DNA of 64,000 bases. Origin: Xylocopa sonorina. Its lineage: Eukaryota > Arthropoda > Insecta > Hymenoptera > Apidae. The notes beneath the pieces were generated by a model, which saw nothing but the letters and a program-made list of their open reading frames with translations, ran no database searches and was not told the DNA's origin. Numbering within the stretch: the stretch's first letter is position 1; the number at the start of each line of letters is the position of its first letter. Made by a program: the position numbers and the translations under genes. Of this stretch, positions 36,701 through 50,454 are shown piece by piece. The stretch lies in assembly GCF_050948175.1 (NCBI RefSeq), contig NW_027490177.1:62001-126000 (forward strand). The letters run 5' to 3'.

Positions 36701-39137
36701 GTAAGATATAATATGATTTGCGAAGTGTCATGTATTCCTCGTCCACGCTTCAAATGATTGTAAATGCGACACTTCCTTGCAAGGAAATAGCGTTTGCAGG
36801 TGTCTACGTATCGTAGTAATAGAGTTCTAATGCTTCTTAAAACGCGATATCGCACCTCATTTCTATGTTTCATGGTAAGATGTAATATGATTTGCGAAGT
36901 GTTATCTATTCCTCGTCTACACTTCAAATGAATGTAAATGAGACACTTCCTTGCTAGTAAATAGCGCTTTCAGATGTCTACTTATCGAAGCAATAGAGTT
37001 CAAATGCTTCTTAAAACGAGATATTGCATCTCGTATCTATGTTTCATGATAAGATATAATATTCATTGCGAAGTGTTATGCATTGCTCGTCTACGATACA
37101 AATGAATATTAATGCGACACTTCCTTGCAAGGAAATTGCGTTTGCAGATGTCTACGTATCGAAGCAATAGAGTTCAAATGCTTCTTAAAAAAGAGATATT
37201 GCATCTCTTATCTATGTTTCATGGTAAGATATAATATGATTTGCGAAGTGTCATCTATTCCTCGTCTACACTTCAAATTAATGTAAATGCGACACTTCCT
37301 TGCACGGATATAGCGATTGCAGATGTCTACGTATCGTAGCAATAGAGTTCATATGATTCCTAAAACGCGATATCGCATCTCATTTCTATGTTTCATGGTA
37401 AGATATAACATGATTTGCGAAGTGTTATGTATTCCTCGTCTACACTTCAAATGAATGTGAATGCGATACTTCCTCGCTAGGAAATAGCGTTTGCAGATGT
37501 CTACGTATCGTAGCAATAGCTTTCTAATGCTTCTTAAAATGCGATATCGAATCTCATTTCTATGTTTCATGGTAAGATATAATATGATTTGCGAAGTGTT
37601 ATGTATTCCTCGTCTACACTTCAAATGAAAGTAAATGCGACACTTCCTTGCTAGGAAATAGCGTTTGCAGATGTCTACGTATCGAAGCAATAGAGTTCTA
37701 ATGCTTCTTAAAACGCGATATCGCATCTCATTTCTATGTTTCATGGTAAGATATAATATGATTTGCGAAGTGTTATGTATTCCTCGCCTACACTTCAAAT
37801 GAATGTAAATGCGACACTTCCTTGCTAGGAAATAGCGTCTGCAGATGTCTAGGTATCGTAGCAATAGAGTTCTAATGCTTCTTAAAACGCGATATCGCAT
37901 CTCATTTCTATGTTTCATGGTAAGATATAATATGATTTGCGAAGTGTTATGTATTCCTCGTCTACACTTCAAATGAATGTAAATGCGACACTTCCTTGCT
38001 AGGAAATAGCGTCTGCAGATGTCTAGGTATCGTAGCAATAGAGTTCTAATGCTTCTTAAAACGCGATATCGCATCTCATTTCTATGTTTCATGGTAAGAT
38101 ATAATATGATTTGCGAAGTGTTATGTATTCCTCGCCTACACTTTAAATGAATGTAAATGCGACACTTCTTTGCTAGGAAATAGCGTTTGCAAATGTCTAC
38201 CTATCGTAGCAATAGTGTTCTAATGCTTCTTAAAACGCGATATCGCATCTCATTTCTATGTTTCATGGTAAGATATAATATGATTTGCGAAGTGCTATGT
38301 ATTCCTCGTCTACACTTCAAATGAATGTAAATGCGACACTTCCTTGCAAGGAAATAGCGTTTGCAAATGTCTACCTATCGTAGCAATAGTGTTCTAATGC
38401 TTCCTAAAACGCGATATCGCATCTCATTTCTATGTTTCATGGTAAGATATAATATGATTTTCGAAGTGTCATGTATTCCTCGTCTACACTTCAAATGAAT
38501 GTAAATGCGACACTTCCTTGCAAGGAAATAGCGTTTGCAGATGTCTAGGTATCGTAGCAATAGAGTTCTAATGCTTCTTAAAACGCGATATCGCATCTCA
38601 TTTCTATGTTTCATGGTAAGATATAATATGATTTGCGAAGTGTTAAGTATTCCTCGTCTACACTTCAAATGAATGTAAATGCGACACTTCCTTGCTAGGA
38701 AATAGCGTCTGCAGATGTCTAGGTATCGTAGCAATAGAGTTCTAATGCTTCTTAAAACGCGATATCGCATCTCATTTCTATGTTTCATGGTAAGATGTAA
38801 TATGATTTGCGAAGTGTTATGTATTCCTCGTCTACACTTCAAATGAATGTAAATGCGACACCTCCTTGCTAGGAAATAGCGTCCGCAGATGTCTAGGTAT
38901 CGTAGCAATAGAGTTCTAATGCTTCTTAAAACGCGATATCGCATCTCATTTCTATGTTTCATGGTAAGATATAATATGATTTGCGAAGTGTTATGTATTC
39001 CTCGTCTACACTTCAAATGAATGTAAATGCGACACTTCCTTGCTAGGAAATAGCGTCTGCAGATGTCTAGGTATCGTAGCAATGGATTTCTGATGCTTCT
39101 TAAAACGCGATATCGCATCTCATTTCTATGATTCATG
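36701..39137. repeat. Zone III higher-order repeat, copy 1 (14 monomers, 2437 bp)
   Basis: The block contains the CAAATGATTG marker (36751), a CAGGTGTCTACG unit, a GCGCTTTCAG unit, a GAATATTAATG unit, the 175-bp unit (37164) and then near-uniform A units. The CAAATGATTG marker recurs at 39188, giving a period of 2437 = 14 x 174 + 1. Confidence 0.83.
37164..37338 (+). repeat. 175-bp monomer (CTTAAAAAAGAG class)
   Basis: It lies in copy 1 of the zone III block and accounts for the odd base in the 2437-bp period. Confidence 0.88.
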
Positions 39138-41922
39138 GTAAGATATAATATGATTTGCGAAGTGTCATGTATTCCTCGTCCACGCTTCAAATGATTGTAA
39201 ATGCGACACTTCCTTGCAAGGAAATAGCGTTTGCAGGTGTCTACGTATCGTAGTAATAGAGTTCTAATGCTTCTTAAAACGCGATATCGCACCTCATTTC
39301 TATGTTTCATGGTAAGATGTAATATGATTTGCGAAGTGTTATCTATTCCTCGTCTACACTTCAAATGAATGTAAATGCGACACTTCCTTGCTAGTAAATA
39401 GCGCTTTCAGATGTCTACTTATCGAAGCAATAGAGTTCAAATGCTTCTTAAAACGAGATATTGCATCTCGTATCTATGTTTCATGATAAGATATAATATT
39501 CATTGCGAAGTGTTATGCATTGCTCGTCTACGATACAAATGAATATTAATGCGACACTTCCTTGCAAGGAAATTGCGTTTGCAGATGTCTACGTATCGAA
39601 GCAATAGAGTTCAAATGCTTCTTAAAAAAGAGATATTGCATCTCTTATCTATGTTTCATGGTAAGATATAATATGATTTGCGAAGTGTCATCTATTCCTC
39701 GTCTACACTTCAAATTAATGTAAATGCGACACTTCCTTGCACGGATATAGCGATTGCAGATGTCTACGTATCGTAGCAATAGAGTTCATATGATTCCTAA
39801 AACGCGATATCGCATCTCATTTCTATGTTTCATGGTAAGATATAACATGATTTGCGAAGTGTTATGTATTCCTCGTCTACACTTCAAATGAAAGTAAATG
39901 CGACACTTCCTTGCTAGGAAATAGCGTTTGCAGATGTCTACGTATCGAAGCAATAGAGTTCTAATGCTTCTTAAAACGCGATATCGCATCTCATTTCTAT
40001 GTTTCATGGTAAGATATAATATGATTTGCGAAGTGTTATGTATTCCTCGCCTACACTTCAAATGAATGTAAATGCGACACTTCCTTGCTAGGAAATAGCG
40101 TCTGCAGATGTCTAGGTATCGTAGCAATAGAGTTCTAATGCTTCTTAAAACGCGATATCGCATCTCATTTCTATGTTTCATGGTAAGATATAATATGATT
40201 TGCGAAGTGTTATGTATTCCTCGTCTACACTTCAAATGAATGTAAATGCGACACTTCCTTGCTAGGAAATAGCGTCTGCAGATGTCTAGGTATCGTAGCA
40301 ATAGAGTTCTAATGCTTCTTAAAACGCGATATCGCATCTCATTTCTATGTTTCATGGTAAGATATAATATGATTTGCGAAGTGTTATGTATTCCTCGCCT
40401 ACACTTTAAATGAATGTAAATGCGACACTTCTTTGCTAGGAAATAGCGTTTGCAAATGTCTACCTATCGTAGCAATAGTGTTCTAATGCTTCTTAAAACG
40501 CGATATCGCATCTCATTTCTATGTTTCATGGTAAGATACAATATGATTTGCGAAGTGTTATGTATTCCTCGTCTACACTTCAAATGAATGTAAATGCGAC
40601 ACTTCCTTGCAAGGAAATAGCGTTTGCAAATGTCTACCTATCGTAGCAATAGTGTTCTAATGCTTCCTAAAACGCGATATCGCATCTCATTTCTATGTTT
40701 CATGGTAAGATATAATATGATTTTCGAAGTGTCATGTATTCCTCGTCTACACTTCAAATGAATGTAAATGCGACACTTCCTTGCAAGGAAATAGCGTTTG
40801 CAGATGTCTAGGTATCGTAGCAATAGAGTTCTAATGCTTCTTAAAACGCGATATCGCATCTCATTTCTATGTTTCATGGTAAGATATAATATGATTTGCG
40901 AAGTGTTATTTATTCCTCGTCTACACTTCAAATGAATGTAAATGCGACACTTCCTTGCTAGGAAATAGCGTCCGCAGATGTCTAGGAATCGTAGCAATAG
41001 AGTTCTAATGCTTCTTAAAACGCGATATCGCATCTCATTTCTATGTTTCATGGTAAGATATAATATGATTTGCGAAGTGTTATGTATTCCTCGTCTACAC
41101 TTCAAATGAATGTAAATGCGACACTTCCTTGCTAGGAAATAGCGTCTGCAGATGTCTAGGTATCGTAGCAATAGAGTTCTAATGCTTCTTAAAACGCGAT
41201 ATCGCATCTCATTTCTATGTTTCATGGTAAGATATAATATGATTTGCGAAGTGTTATGTATTCCTCGTCTACACTTCAAATGAATGTAAATGCGACATTT
41301 CCTTGCTAGGAAATAGCGTCTGCAGATATCTAGGTATCGTAGCAATAGAGTTCTAATGCTTCTTAAAACGCGATATCGCATCTCATTTCTATGTTTCATG
41401 GTAAGATATAATATGATTTGCGAAGTGTTATGTATTCCTCGTCTACACTTCAAATGAATGTAAATACGACACTTCCTTGCAAGGAAATAGCGTTTGCAAA
41501 TGTCTACCTATCGTAGCAATAGTGTTCTAATGCTTCCTAAAACGCGATATCGCATCTCATTTCTATGTTTCATGGTAAGATATAATATGATTTTCGAAGT
41601 GTCATGTTTTCCTCGTCTACACTTCAAATGAATGTAAATGCGACACTTCCTTGCAAGGAAATAGCGTTTGCAGATGTCTAGGTATCGTAGCAATAGAGTT
41701 CTAATGCTTCTTAAAACGCGATATCGCATCTCATTTCTATGTTTCATGGTAAGATATAATATGATTTGCGAAGTGTTATGTATTCCTCGTCTACACTTCA
41801 AATGAATGTAAATGCGACACTTCCTTGCTAGGAAATAGCGTCTGCAGATGTCTAGGTATCGTAGCAATGGATTTCTGATGCTTCTTAAAACGCGATATCG
41901 CATCTCATTTCTATGATTCATG
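39138..41922. repeat. Zone III higher-order repeat, copy 2 (16 monomers, 2785 bp)
   Basis: This starts like copy 1 and contains the 175-bp unit at 39601. The CAAATGATTG marker returns at 41973, giving 2785 = 16 x 174 + 1. It has two units more than copy 1 overall, within the near-uniform A stretch where unequal exchange is easiest. Confidence 0.83.
39601..39775 (+). repeat. 175-bp monomer (CTTAAAAAAGAG class)
   Basis: It lies in copy 2 of the zone III block, 2437 bp after 37164, and is followed by the same GTGTCATCTATTCC and GCACGGATATAG variants. Confidence 0.88.
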
Positions 41923-42376
41923 GTAAGATATAATATGATTTGCGAAGTGTCATGTATTCCTCGTCCACGCTTCAAATGATTGTAAATGCGACACTTCCTT
42001 GCAAGGAAATAGCGTTTGCAGATGTCTACGTATCGTAGTAATAGAGTTCTAATGCTTCTTAAAACGCGATATCGCACCTCATTTCTATGTTTCATGGTAA
42101 GATGTAATATGATTTGCGAAGTGTTATCTATTCCTCGTCTACACTTCAAATGAATGTAAATGCGACACTTCCTTGCTAGTAAATAGCGCTTTCAGATGTC
42201 TACTTATCGAAGCAATAGAGTTCAGATGCTTCTTAAAACGAGATATTGCATCTCGTATCTATGTTTCATGATAAGATATAATATTCATTGCGAAGTGTTA
42301 TGCATTGCTCGTCTACGATACAAATGAATATTAATGCGACACTTCCTTGCAAGGAAATTGCGTTTGCAGATGTCTA
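41923..42376. repeat. Zone III higher-order repeat, copy 3 (partial)
   Basis: This is the left part of the block only: CAAATGATTG, GCGCTTTCAG, TATCTCG-type B unit and GAATATTAATG. It diverges at about 42380, where copies 1 and 2 go into the CTTAAAAAAGAG unit but this one goes into an ordinary B unit. Confidence 0.78.
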
Positions 42377-42805
42377 CGTATCGAAGCAATAGAGTTCAAA
42401 TGCTTCTTAAAACGAGATATTGCATCTCATATCTATGTTTCATGGTAAGATATAATATTCATTGCGCAGTGTTATGCATTCCTCGTCTATGATTCAAATG
42501 AATGTAAATGCGACACTCCCTTGCAAGGAAATAGCATTTGCAGATGTCTACGTATCGTAGCAATAGAGTTCAAATGCTTCTTAAAACGAGATATTGCATC
42601 TCCTATCTATGTTTCATGGTAAGATATAATATTCATTGCGAAGTGTTATGCATTCCTCGTCTACGATTCAAATGAATGTAAATGCGACACTTCCTTGCAA
42701 GGAAATAGCATTTGCAGATGTCTGCGTATCGTAGCAATAGAATTCTTATGATTCTTAAATCGCGATATTGCATCTCATTTCTATGTTTCATGGTACGATA
42801 CAAAT
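42377..42805. repeat. Zone III/IV junction
   Basis: Two B units (with GCGCAGTG near 42466 and TCCTATC near 42602) lead to a 132-bp unit that otherwise occurs only in zone I. The following unit opens the 15-unit repeat. Confidence 0.72.
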
Positions 42806-42865
42806 GAATGTAAATGCGACACTTCCTTGCTAGGAAATAGCGTTTCAAGATGTCTAGGTATCGTA
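42734..42865 (+). repeat. 132-bp truncated monomer outside zone I
   Basis: It has the same deletion joint with GATACAAATG after it and AGAATTCTTATG before it, like 8619. It lies about 25 kb from the nearest other truncated unit, at the left edge of the 15-unit repeat. Confidence 0.92.
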
Positions 42866-45415
42866 GCAATAGTGTTCTTATGATCCTTAAAACGCGTTAT
42901 AGCATCTCATTTCTATGTTTCATGGTAAGATATAATATGATTTGCGAAGTGTTATGTATTCCTCGTCTACACTTCAAATGAATGTAAATGCGACACTTTC
43001 TTGCAAGGAAATAGCGTTTGCTGATGTCTACGTATCGTAGCAATGGATTTCTGATGCTTCTTAAAACGCAATATCGCATCTCACTTCTATGATTCATGGT
43101 AAGATATAATATGATTTGCGAAGTGTCATGTATTCCTCGTCTACACTTCAAATGAATGTAAATGCGACACTTCCCTGCATGGAAATAGCGTTTGCAGATG
43201 TCTACTCATCGTAGCAATGGATTTCTGATGCTTCTTGAAACGCGATAGCGCATCTCATTTCTATGTTTCATGGTAAGATATAATATGATTTGCGAAGTGT
43301 CATGTATTCCCCGTCCACGCTTCAAATGAATGTAAATGCGACACTTCCTTGCAAGGAAATAGCGTTTGCAGATGTCTACGTATCGTAGCAATAGAGTTCT
43401 TATGATTCTTAAAACGCGATATCGGAACTCATTTCTATGTTTCATGGTAAGATATAATATGATTTGCGAAGTGTTATGTATTCCTCGTCTACACTTCAAA
43501 TGAATGTAAATGCGACACTACCTTGCTAGGAAATAGCGTCTGCAGATTTATAGGTGTCGTAGCAATAGAGTTCTAATGGCTCTTAAAACGCGATATCGCA
43601 TCTCATTTCTATGTTTCATGGTAAGATATAATATGATTTGCGAAGTGTTATGTAGTCCTCGTCTACACTTCAAATGAATGTAAATGCGACACTTCGTTGC
43701 TAGGAAATAGCGTTTGCAGATGTCTACGTATCGAAGCAATAGAGTTCAAATGCTTCTTAAAACGAGATATTGCATCTCTTACTTATGTCTCATGATAAGA
43801 TATTATATTCTTTGCGAAGTGTTATGCATTCCTCGTCTACGATTCAAATGAATGTCAATGCGACACTACCTTGCAAGGAAATAGCGTTTGCAGATGTCTA
43901 CGTATCGAAGCAATAGAGTTCAAATGCTTCTTAAAACGAGATATTGCATCTCATATCTATGTTTCTTGATAAGATATAATATTCATTGCGAAGTGTTATG
44001 CATTCCTCGTCTACGTTTCAAATGTATGTAAATGCGACACTTCCTTGCAAGGAAATAGCGTTTGCAAATGTCTACATATCGTAGCAATGGTGTTCAAATG
44101 CTCCTTAAAACGCGATATCGCATCTCATTTCTATGTTTCATGGTAAGATATAATATGATTGGCGAAGTGTTATGTATTCCTCGTCTACACTTCAAATGAA
44201 TGTAAATGCGACACTTCCTTGCTAGGAAATAGCGTTTGCAGATGTCTACGTATCGAAGCAATAGAGTTCAAATGCTTCTTAAAAAGAGATATTGCATCTC
44301 TTATCTATGTTTCATGATAAGATATAATATACTTTGCGAAGTGTTTTGCATTCCTCGTCTGCACTTCAAATGAATGTAAATGCGACACTTCCTTGCAAGG
44401 ATATAGCGTATGCAGATGTCTACGTATCGTAGCAATATAGTTCTTATGATTCTTAAATCGCGATATCGCATCTCATTTCTATGTTTCATGGCAAGATATT
44501 ATATGATTTGCGAAGTGTCATGTATTCCTCGTCTACACTTCAAATGAATGTAAATGCGACACTTCCTTGCTAGGAAATAGCGTCTGCAGATGTCAGGGTA
44601 TCGTAGCAATAGAGTTCTAATGCTTCTTAAATCGCGATATCGCATCTCATTTCTATGTTTCATGGTAAGATATAATATGATTTGCGAAGTGTTATGTATT
44701 CCTCGTCTACACTTCAAATGAATGTAAATGCGACACTTTCTTGCAAGGAAATCGCGTTTGCTGATGTCTACGTATCGTAGCATTGGATTTCTGATGCTTC
44801 TTAAAACGCGATATCGCATCTCACTTCTATGATTCATGGTAAGATATAATATGATTTGCGAAGTGTCATGTATTCCTCGTCTACACTTCAAATGAATGTA
44901 AATGCGACACTTCCCTGCAAGGAAATAGCGTTTGCAGATGTCTACGTATCGTAGCAATAGAGTTCTTATGATTCCTAAAACGGGATATCGGATCTTATTT
45001 CTATGTTTCATGGTATGATATAATATGATTTGCGAAGTGGTGTGTATTCCTCGTCTAGACTTCAAATGAAAGTAAATGCGACACTTCCTTGCAAGGAAAT
45101 AGCGTTTGCAGATGTCTAGGTATCGTAGCAATACAGTTCTAATGCTTCTTAAAACGCGATATCGCATCTCATTTCTATGTTTCATGGTAAGATGTAATAT
45201 GATTTGCGAAGTGTTATGTATTCCTCGTCTACACTTCAAATGAATGTAAATGCGACACTTCCTTGCTAGGAAATAGCGTCCGCAGATGTCTAGGTATCGT
45301 AGCAATAGAGTTCTAATGCTTCTTAAAACGCGATATCGCATCTCATTTCTATGTTTCATGGTAAGATATAATATGATTTGCGAAGTGTTATGTATTCCTC
45401 GTCTACACTTCAAAT
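42806..45415. repeat. Zone IV higher-order repeat, copy 1 (15 monomers, 2610 bp)
   Basis: Markers are GTTTCAAGATG, CGCGTTATAGC, CGCAATATCGC, CGATAGCGC, GATTTATAGGTG, TTCAAATGTATG, GGATATAGCGTATG and AAGTGGTGTG. All recur exactly 2610 bp later. I noticed only a handful of differences, for example GTCAGGG against GTCTGGG at 44593/47203 and CTTACTTATG against CTTACCTATG at 43780/46390. Confidence 0.86.
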
Positions 45416-48065
45416 GAATGTAAATGCGACACTTCCTTGCTAGGAAATAGCGTTTCAAGATGTCTAGGTATCGTAGCAATAGTGTTCTTATGATCCTTAA
45501 AACGCGTTATAGCATCTCATTTCTATGTTTCATGGTAAGATATAATATGATTTGCGAAGTGTTATGTATTCCTCGTCTACACTTCAAATGAATGTAAATG
45601 CGACACTTTCTTGCAAGGAAATAGCGTTTGCTGATGTCTACGTATCGTAGCAATGGATTTCTGATGCTTCTTAAAACGCAATATCGCATCTCACTTCTAT
45701 GATTCATGGTAAGATATAATATGATTTGCGAAGTGTCATGTATTCCTCGTCTACACTTCAAATGAATGTAAATGCGACACTTCCCTGCATGGAAATAGCG
45801 TTTGCAGATGTCTACTCATCGTAGCAATGGATTTCTGATGCTTCTTGAAACGCGATAGCGCATCTCATTTCTATGTTTCATGGTAAGATATAATATGATT
45901 TGCGAAGTGTCATGTATTCCCCGTCCACGCTTCAAATGAATGTAAATGCGACACTTCCTTGCAAGGAAATAGCGTTTGCAGATGTCTACGTATCGTAGCA
46001 ATAGAGTTCTTATGATTCTTAAAACGCGATATCGGAACTCATTTCTATGTTTCATGGTAAGATATAATATGATTTGCGAAGTGTTATGTATTCCTCGTCT
46101 ACACTTCAAATGAATGTAAATGCGACACTACCTTGCTAGGAAATAGCGTCTGCAGATTTATAGGTGTCGTAGCAATAGAGTTCTAATGGCTCTTAAAACG
46201 CGATATCGCATCTCATTTCTATGTTTCATGGTAAGATATAATATGATTTGCGAAGTGTTATGTAGTCCTCGTCTACACTTCAAATGAATGTAAATGCGAC
46301 ACTTCGTTGCTAGGAAATAGCGTTTGCAGATGTCTACGTATCGAAGCAATAGAGTTCAAATGCTTCTTAAAACGAGATATTGCATCCCTTACCTATGTCT
46401 CATGATAAGATATTATATTCTTTGCGAAGTGTTATGCATTCCTCGTCTACGATTCAAATGAATGTCAATGCGACACTACCTTGCAAGGAAATAGCGTTTG
46501 CAGATGTCTACGTATCGAAGCAATAGAGTTCAAATGCTTCTTAAAACGAGATATTGCATCTCATATCTATGTTTCTTGATAAGATATAATATTCATTGCG
46601 AAGTGTTATGCATTCCTCGTCTACGTTTCAAATGTATGTAAATGCGACACTTCCTTGCAAGGAAATAGCGTTTGCAAATGTCTACATATCGTAGCAATGG
46701 TGTTCTAATGCTCCTTAAAACGCGATATCGCATCTCATTTCTATGTTTCATGGTAAGATATAATATGATTGGCGAAGTGTTATGTATTCCTCGTCTACAC
46801 TTCAAATGAATGTAAATGCGACACTTCCTTGCTAGGAAATAGCGTTTGCAGATGTCTACGTATCGAAGCAATAGAGTTCAAATGCTTCTTAAAAAGAGAT
46901 ATTGCATCTCTTATCTATGTTTCATGATATGATATAATATACTTTGCGAAGTGTTTTGCATTCCTCGTCTGCACTTCAAATGAATGTAAATGCGACACTT
47001 CCTTGCAAGGATATAGCGTATGCAGATGTCTACGTATCGTAGCAATATAGTTCTTATGATTCTTAAATCGCGATATCGCATCTCATTTCTATGTTTCATG
47101 GCAAGATATTATATGATTTGCGAAGTGTCATGTATTCCTCGTCTACACTTCAAATGAATGTAAATGCGACACTTCCTTGCTAGGAAATAGCGTCTGCAGA
47201 TGTCTGGGTATCGTAGCAATAGAGTTCTAATGCTTCTTAAATCGCGATATCGCATCTCATTTCTATGTTTCATGGTAAGATATAATATGATTTGCGAAGT
47301 GTTATGTATTCCTCGTCTACACTTCAAATGAATGTAAATGCGACACTTTCTTGCAAGGAAATCGCGTTTGCTGATGTCTACGTATCGTAGCATTGGATTT
47401 CTGATGCTTCTTAAAACGCGATATCGCATCTCACTTCTATGATTCATGGTAAGATATAATATGATTTGCGAAGTGTCATGTATTCCTCGTCTACACTTCA
47501 AATGAATGTAAATGCGACACTTCCCTGCAAGGAAATAGCGTTTGCAGATGTCTACGTATCGTAGCAATAGAGTTCTTATGATTCTTAAAACGGGATATCG
47601 GATCTTATTTCTATGTTTCATGGTATGATATAATATGATTTGCGAAGTGGTGTGTATTCCTCGTCTAGACTTCAAATGAAAGTAAATGCGACACTTCCTT
47701 GCAAGGAAATAGCGTTTGCAGATGTCTAGGTATCGTAGCAATACAGTTCTAATGCTTCTTAAAACGCGATATCGCATCTCATTTCTATGTTTCATGGTAA
47801 GATGTAATATGATTTGCGAAGTGTTATGTATTCCTCGTCTACACTTCAAATGAATGTAAATGCGACACTTCCTTGCTAGGAAATAGCGTCCGCAGATGTC
47901 TAGGTATCGTAGCAATAGAGTTCTAATGCTTCTTAAAACGCGATATCGCATCTCATTTCTATGTTTCATGGTAAGATATAATATGATTTGCGAAGTGTTA
48001 TGTATTCCTCGTCTACACTTCAAATGAATGTAAATGCGACACTTCCTTGCTAGGAAATAGCATCT
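45416..48065. repeat. Zone IV higher-order repeat, copy 2 (15 monomers)
   Basis: This matches 42806-45455 at offset 2610. It ends where copy 1 turns into GTTTCAAGATG while this copy has GCATCTGCAG and continues with ordinary A units. Confidence 0.85.
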
Positions 48066-49514
48066 GCAGATGTCTAGGTATCGTAGCAATAGAGTTCTAA
48101 TGCTTCTTAAAACGCGATATCGCATCTCATTTCTATGTTTCATGGTAAGATATAATATGATTTGCGAAGTGTTATGTATTCCTCGTCTACACTTCAAATG
48201 AATGTAAATGCGACATTTCCTTGCTAGGAAATAGCGTCTGCAGATATCTAGGTATCGTAGCAATACAGTTCTAATGCTTCTTAAAACGCGATATCGCATC
48301 TCATTTCTATGTTTCATGGTAAGATATAATATGATTTGCGAAGTGTTATGTATTCCTCGTCTACACTTCAAATGAATGTAAATGCGACACTTCCTTGCAA
48401 GGAAATAGCGTTTGCAAATGTCTACCTATCGTAGCAATAGTGTTCTAATGCTTCCTAAAACGCGATATCGCATCTCACTTCTATGATTCATGGTAAGATA
48501 TAATATGATTTGCGAAGTGTCATGTATTCCTCGTCTACACTTCAAATGAATGTAAATGCGACACTTCCCTGCAAGGAAATAGCGTTTGCAGATGTCTACG
48601 TATCGTAGCAATAGAGTTCTTATGATTCTTAAAACGGGATATCGGATCTTATTTCTATGTTTCATGGTATGATATAATATGATTTGCGAAGTGGTGTGTA
48701 TTCCTCGTCTAGACTTCAAATGAAAGTAAATGCGACACTTCCTTGCAAGGAAATAGCGTTTGCAGATGTCTAGGTATCGTAGCAATACAGTTCTAATGCT
48801 TCTTAAAACGCGATATCGCATCTCATTTCTATGTTTCATGGTAAGATGTAATATGATTTGCGAAGTGTTATGTATTCCTCGTCTACACTTCAAATGAATG
48901 TAAATGCGACACTTCCTTGCTAGGAAATAGCGTCCGCAGATGTCTAGGTATCGTAGCAATAGAGTTCTAATGCTTCTTAAAACGCGATATCGCATCTCAT
49001 TTCTATGTTTCATGGTAAGATATAATATGATTTGCTAAGTGTTATGTATTCCCCGTCTACACTTCAAATGAATGTAAATGCGACACTTCCTTGCTAGGAA
49101 ATAGCATCTGCAGATGACTAGGTATCGTAGCAATAGAGTTCTAATGCTTCTTAAAACGCGATATCGCATCTCATTTCTATGTTTCATGGTAAGATATAAT
49201 ATGATTTGCGAAGTGTTATGTATTCCTCGTCTACACTTCAAATGAATGTAAATGCGACATTTCCTTGCTAGGAAATAGCGTCTGCAGATATCTAGGTATC
49301 GTAGCAATACAGTTCTAATGCTTCTTAAAACGCGATATCGCATCTCATTTCTATGTTTCATGGTAAGATATAATATGATTTGCGAAGTGTTATGTATTCC
49401 TCGTCTACACTTCAAATGAATGTAAATGCGACACTTCCTTGCAAGGAAATAGCGTTTGCAAATGTCTACCTATCGTAGCAATAGTGTTCTAATGCTTCCT
49501 AAAACGCGATATCG
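47427..49514. repeat. Six-monomer (1044-bp) tandem duplication
   Basis: 47427-48470 recurs as 48471-49514, with CGGGATATCGGATC, AAGTGGTGTG, GTCTAGACTTC, GCATCTGCAG and GACATTTCC in both. The joint unit begins GTGTTCTAATGCTTCC and continues TCACTTC with GATTCATGG, mixing two A subtypes near 48470. Confidence 0.82.
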
Positions 49515-50454
49515 CATCTCATTTCTATGTTTCATGGTAAGATATAATATGATTTGCGAAGTGTCATGTATTCCTCGTCTACACTTCAAATGAATGTAAA
49601 TGCGACACTTCCTTCCAAGGAAATAGCGTTTGCAGATGTCTAGGTATCGTAGCAATAGAGTTCTAATGCTTCTTAAAACGCGATATCGCATCTCATTTCT
49701 ATGTTTCATGGTAAGATATAATATGATTTGCGAAGTGTTATGTATTCATCGTCTACACCTCAAATGAATGTAAATGCGACACTTCCTTGCTAGGAAATAG
49801 CGTCTGCAGATGTCTAGGTATCGTAGCAATGGATTTCTGATGCTTCTTAAAACGCGATATCGCATCTCATTTCTATGATTCATGGTAAGATATAATATGA
49901 TTTGCGAAGTGTCATGTATTCCTCGTCCACGCTTCAAATGAATGTAAATGCGACACTTCCTTGCAAGGAAATAGCGTCTGCAGATGTATAGGTATCGTAG
50001 CAATAGAGTTCTAATGGCTCTTAAAACGCGATATCGCATCTCATTTCTATGTTTCATGGTAAGTTATAATATGATTTGCGAAGTGTTATGTAGTCCTCGT
50101 CTACACTTCAAATGAATGTAAATGCCACACTTCGTTGCTAGGAAATAGCGTTTGCAGATGTCTACGTATCGAAGCAATAGAGTTCAAATGCTTCTTAAAC
50201 CGAGATATTGCATCTCTTACCTATGTCTCATGATAAGATATTATATTCTTTGCGAAGTGTTATGCATTCCTCGTCTACGATTCAAATGAATGTAAATGCG
50301 ACACTACCTTGCAAGGAAATAGCGTTTGCAGATGTCTACGTATCGAAGCAATAGAGTTCAAATGCTTCTTAAAACGAGATATTGCATCTCATATCTATGT
50401 TTCTTGATAAGATATAATATTCATTGCGAAGTGTTATGCATTCCTCGTCTACGT
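49515..50454. repeat. Segment leading into zone V
   Basis: A units with CTTCCTTCCAAGG (49613) and GATGTATAGG (49985) are followed by CTTAAACCGAG, CTTACCTATGTCTCATG and GATATTATATTC units. Parts of this recur near 52410-52890 at offset 2436 (14 units). Confidence 0.7.
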
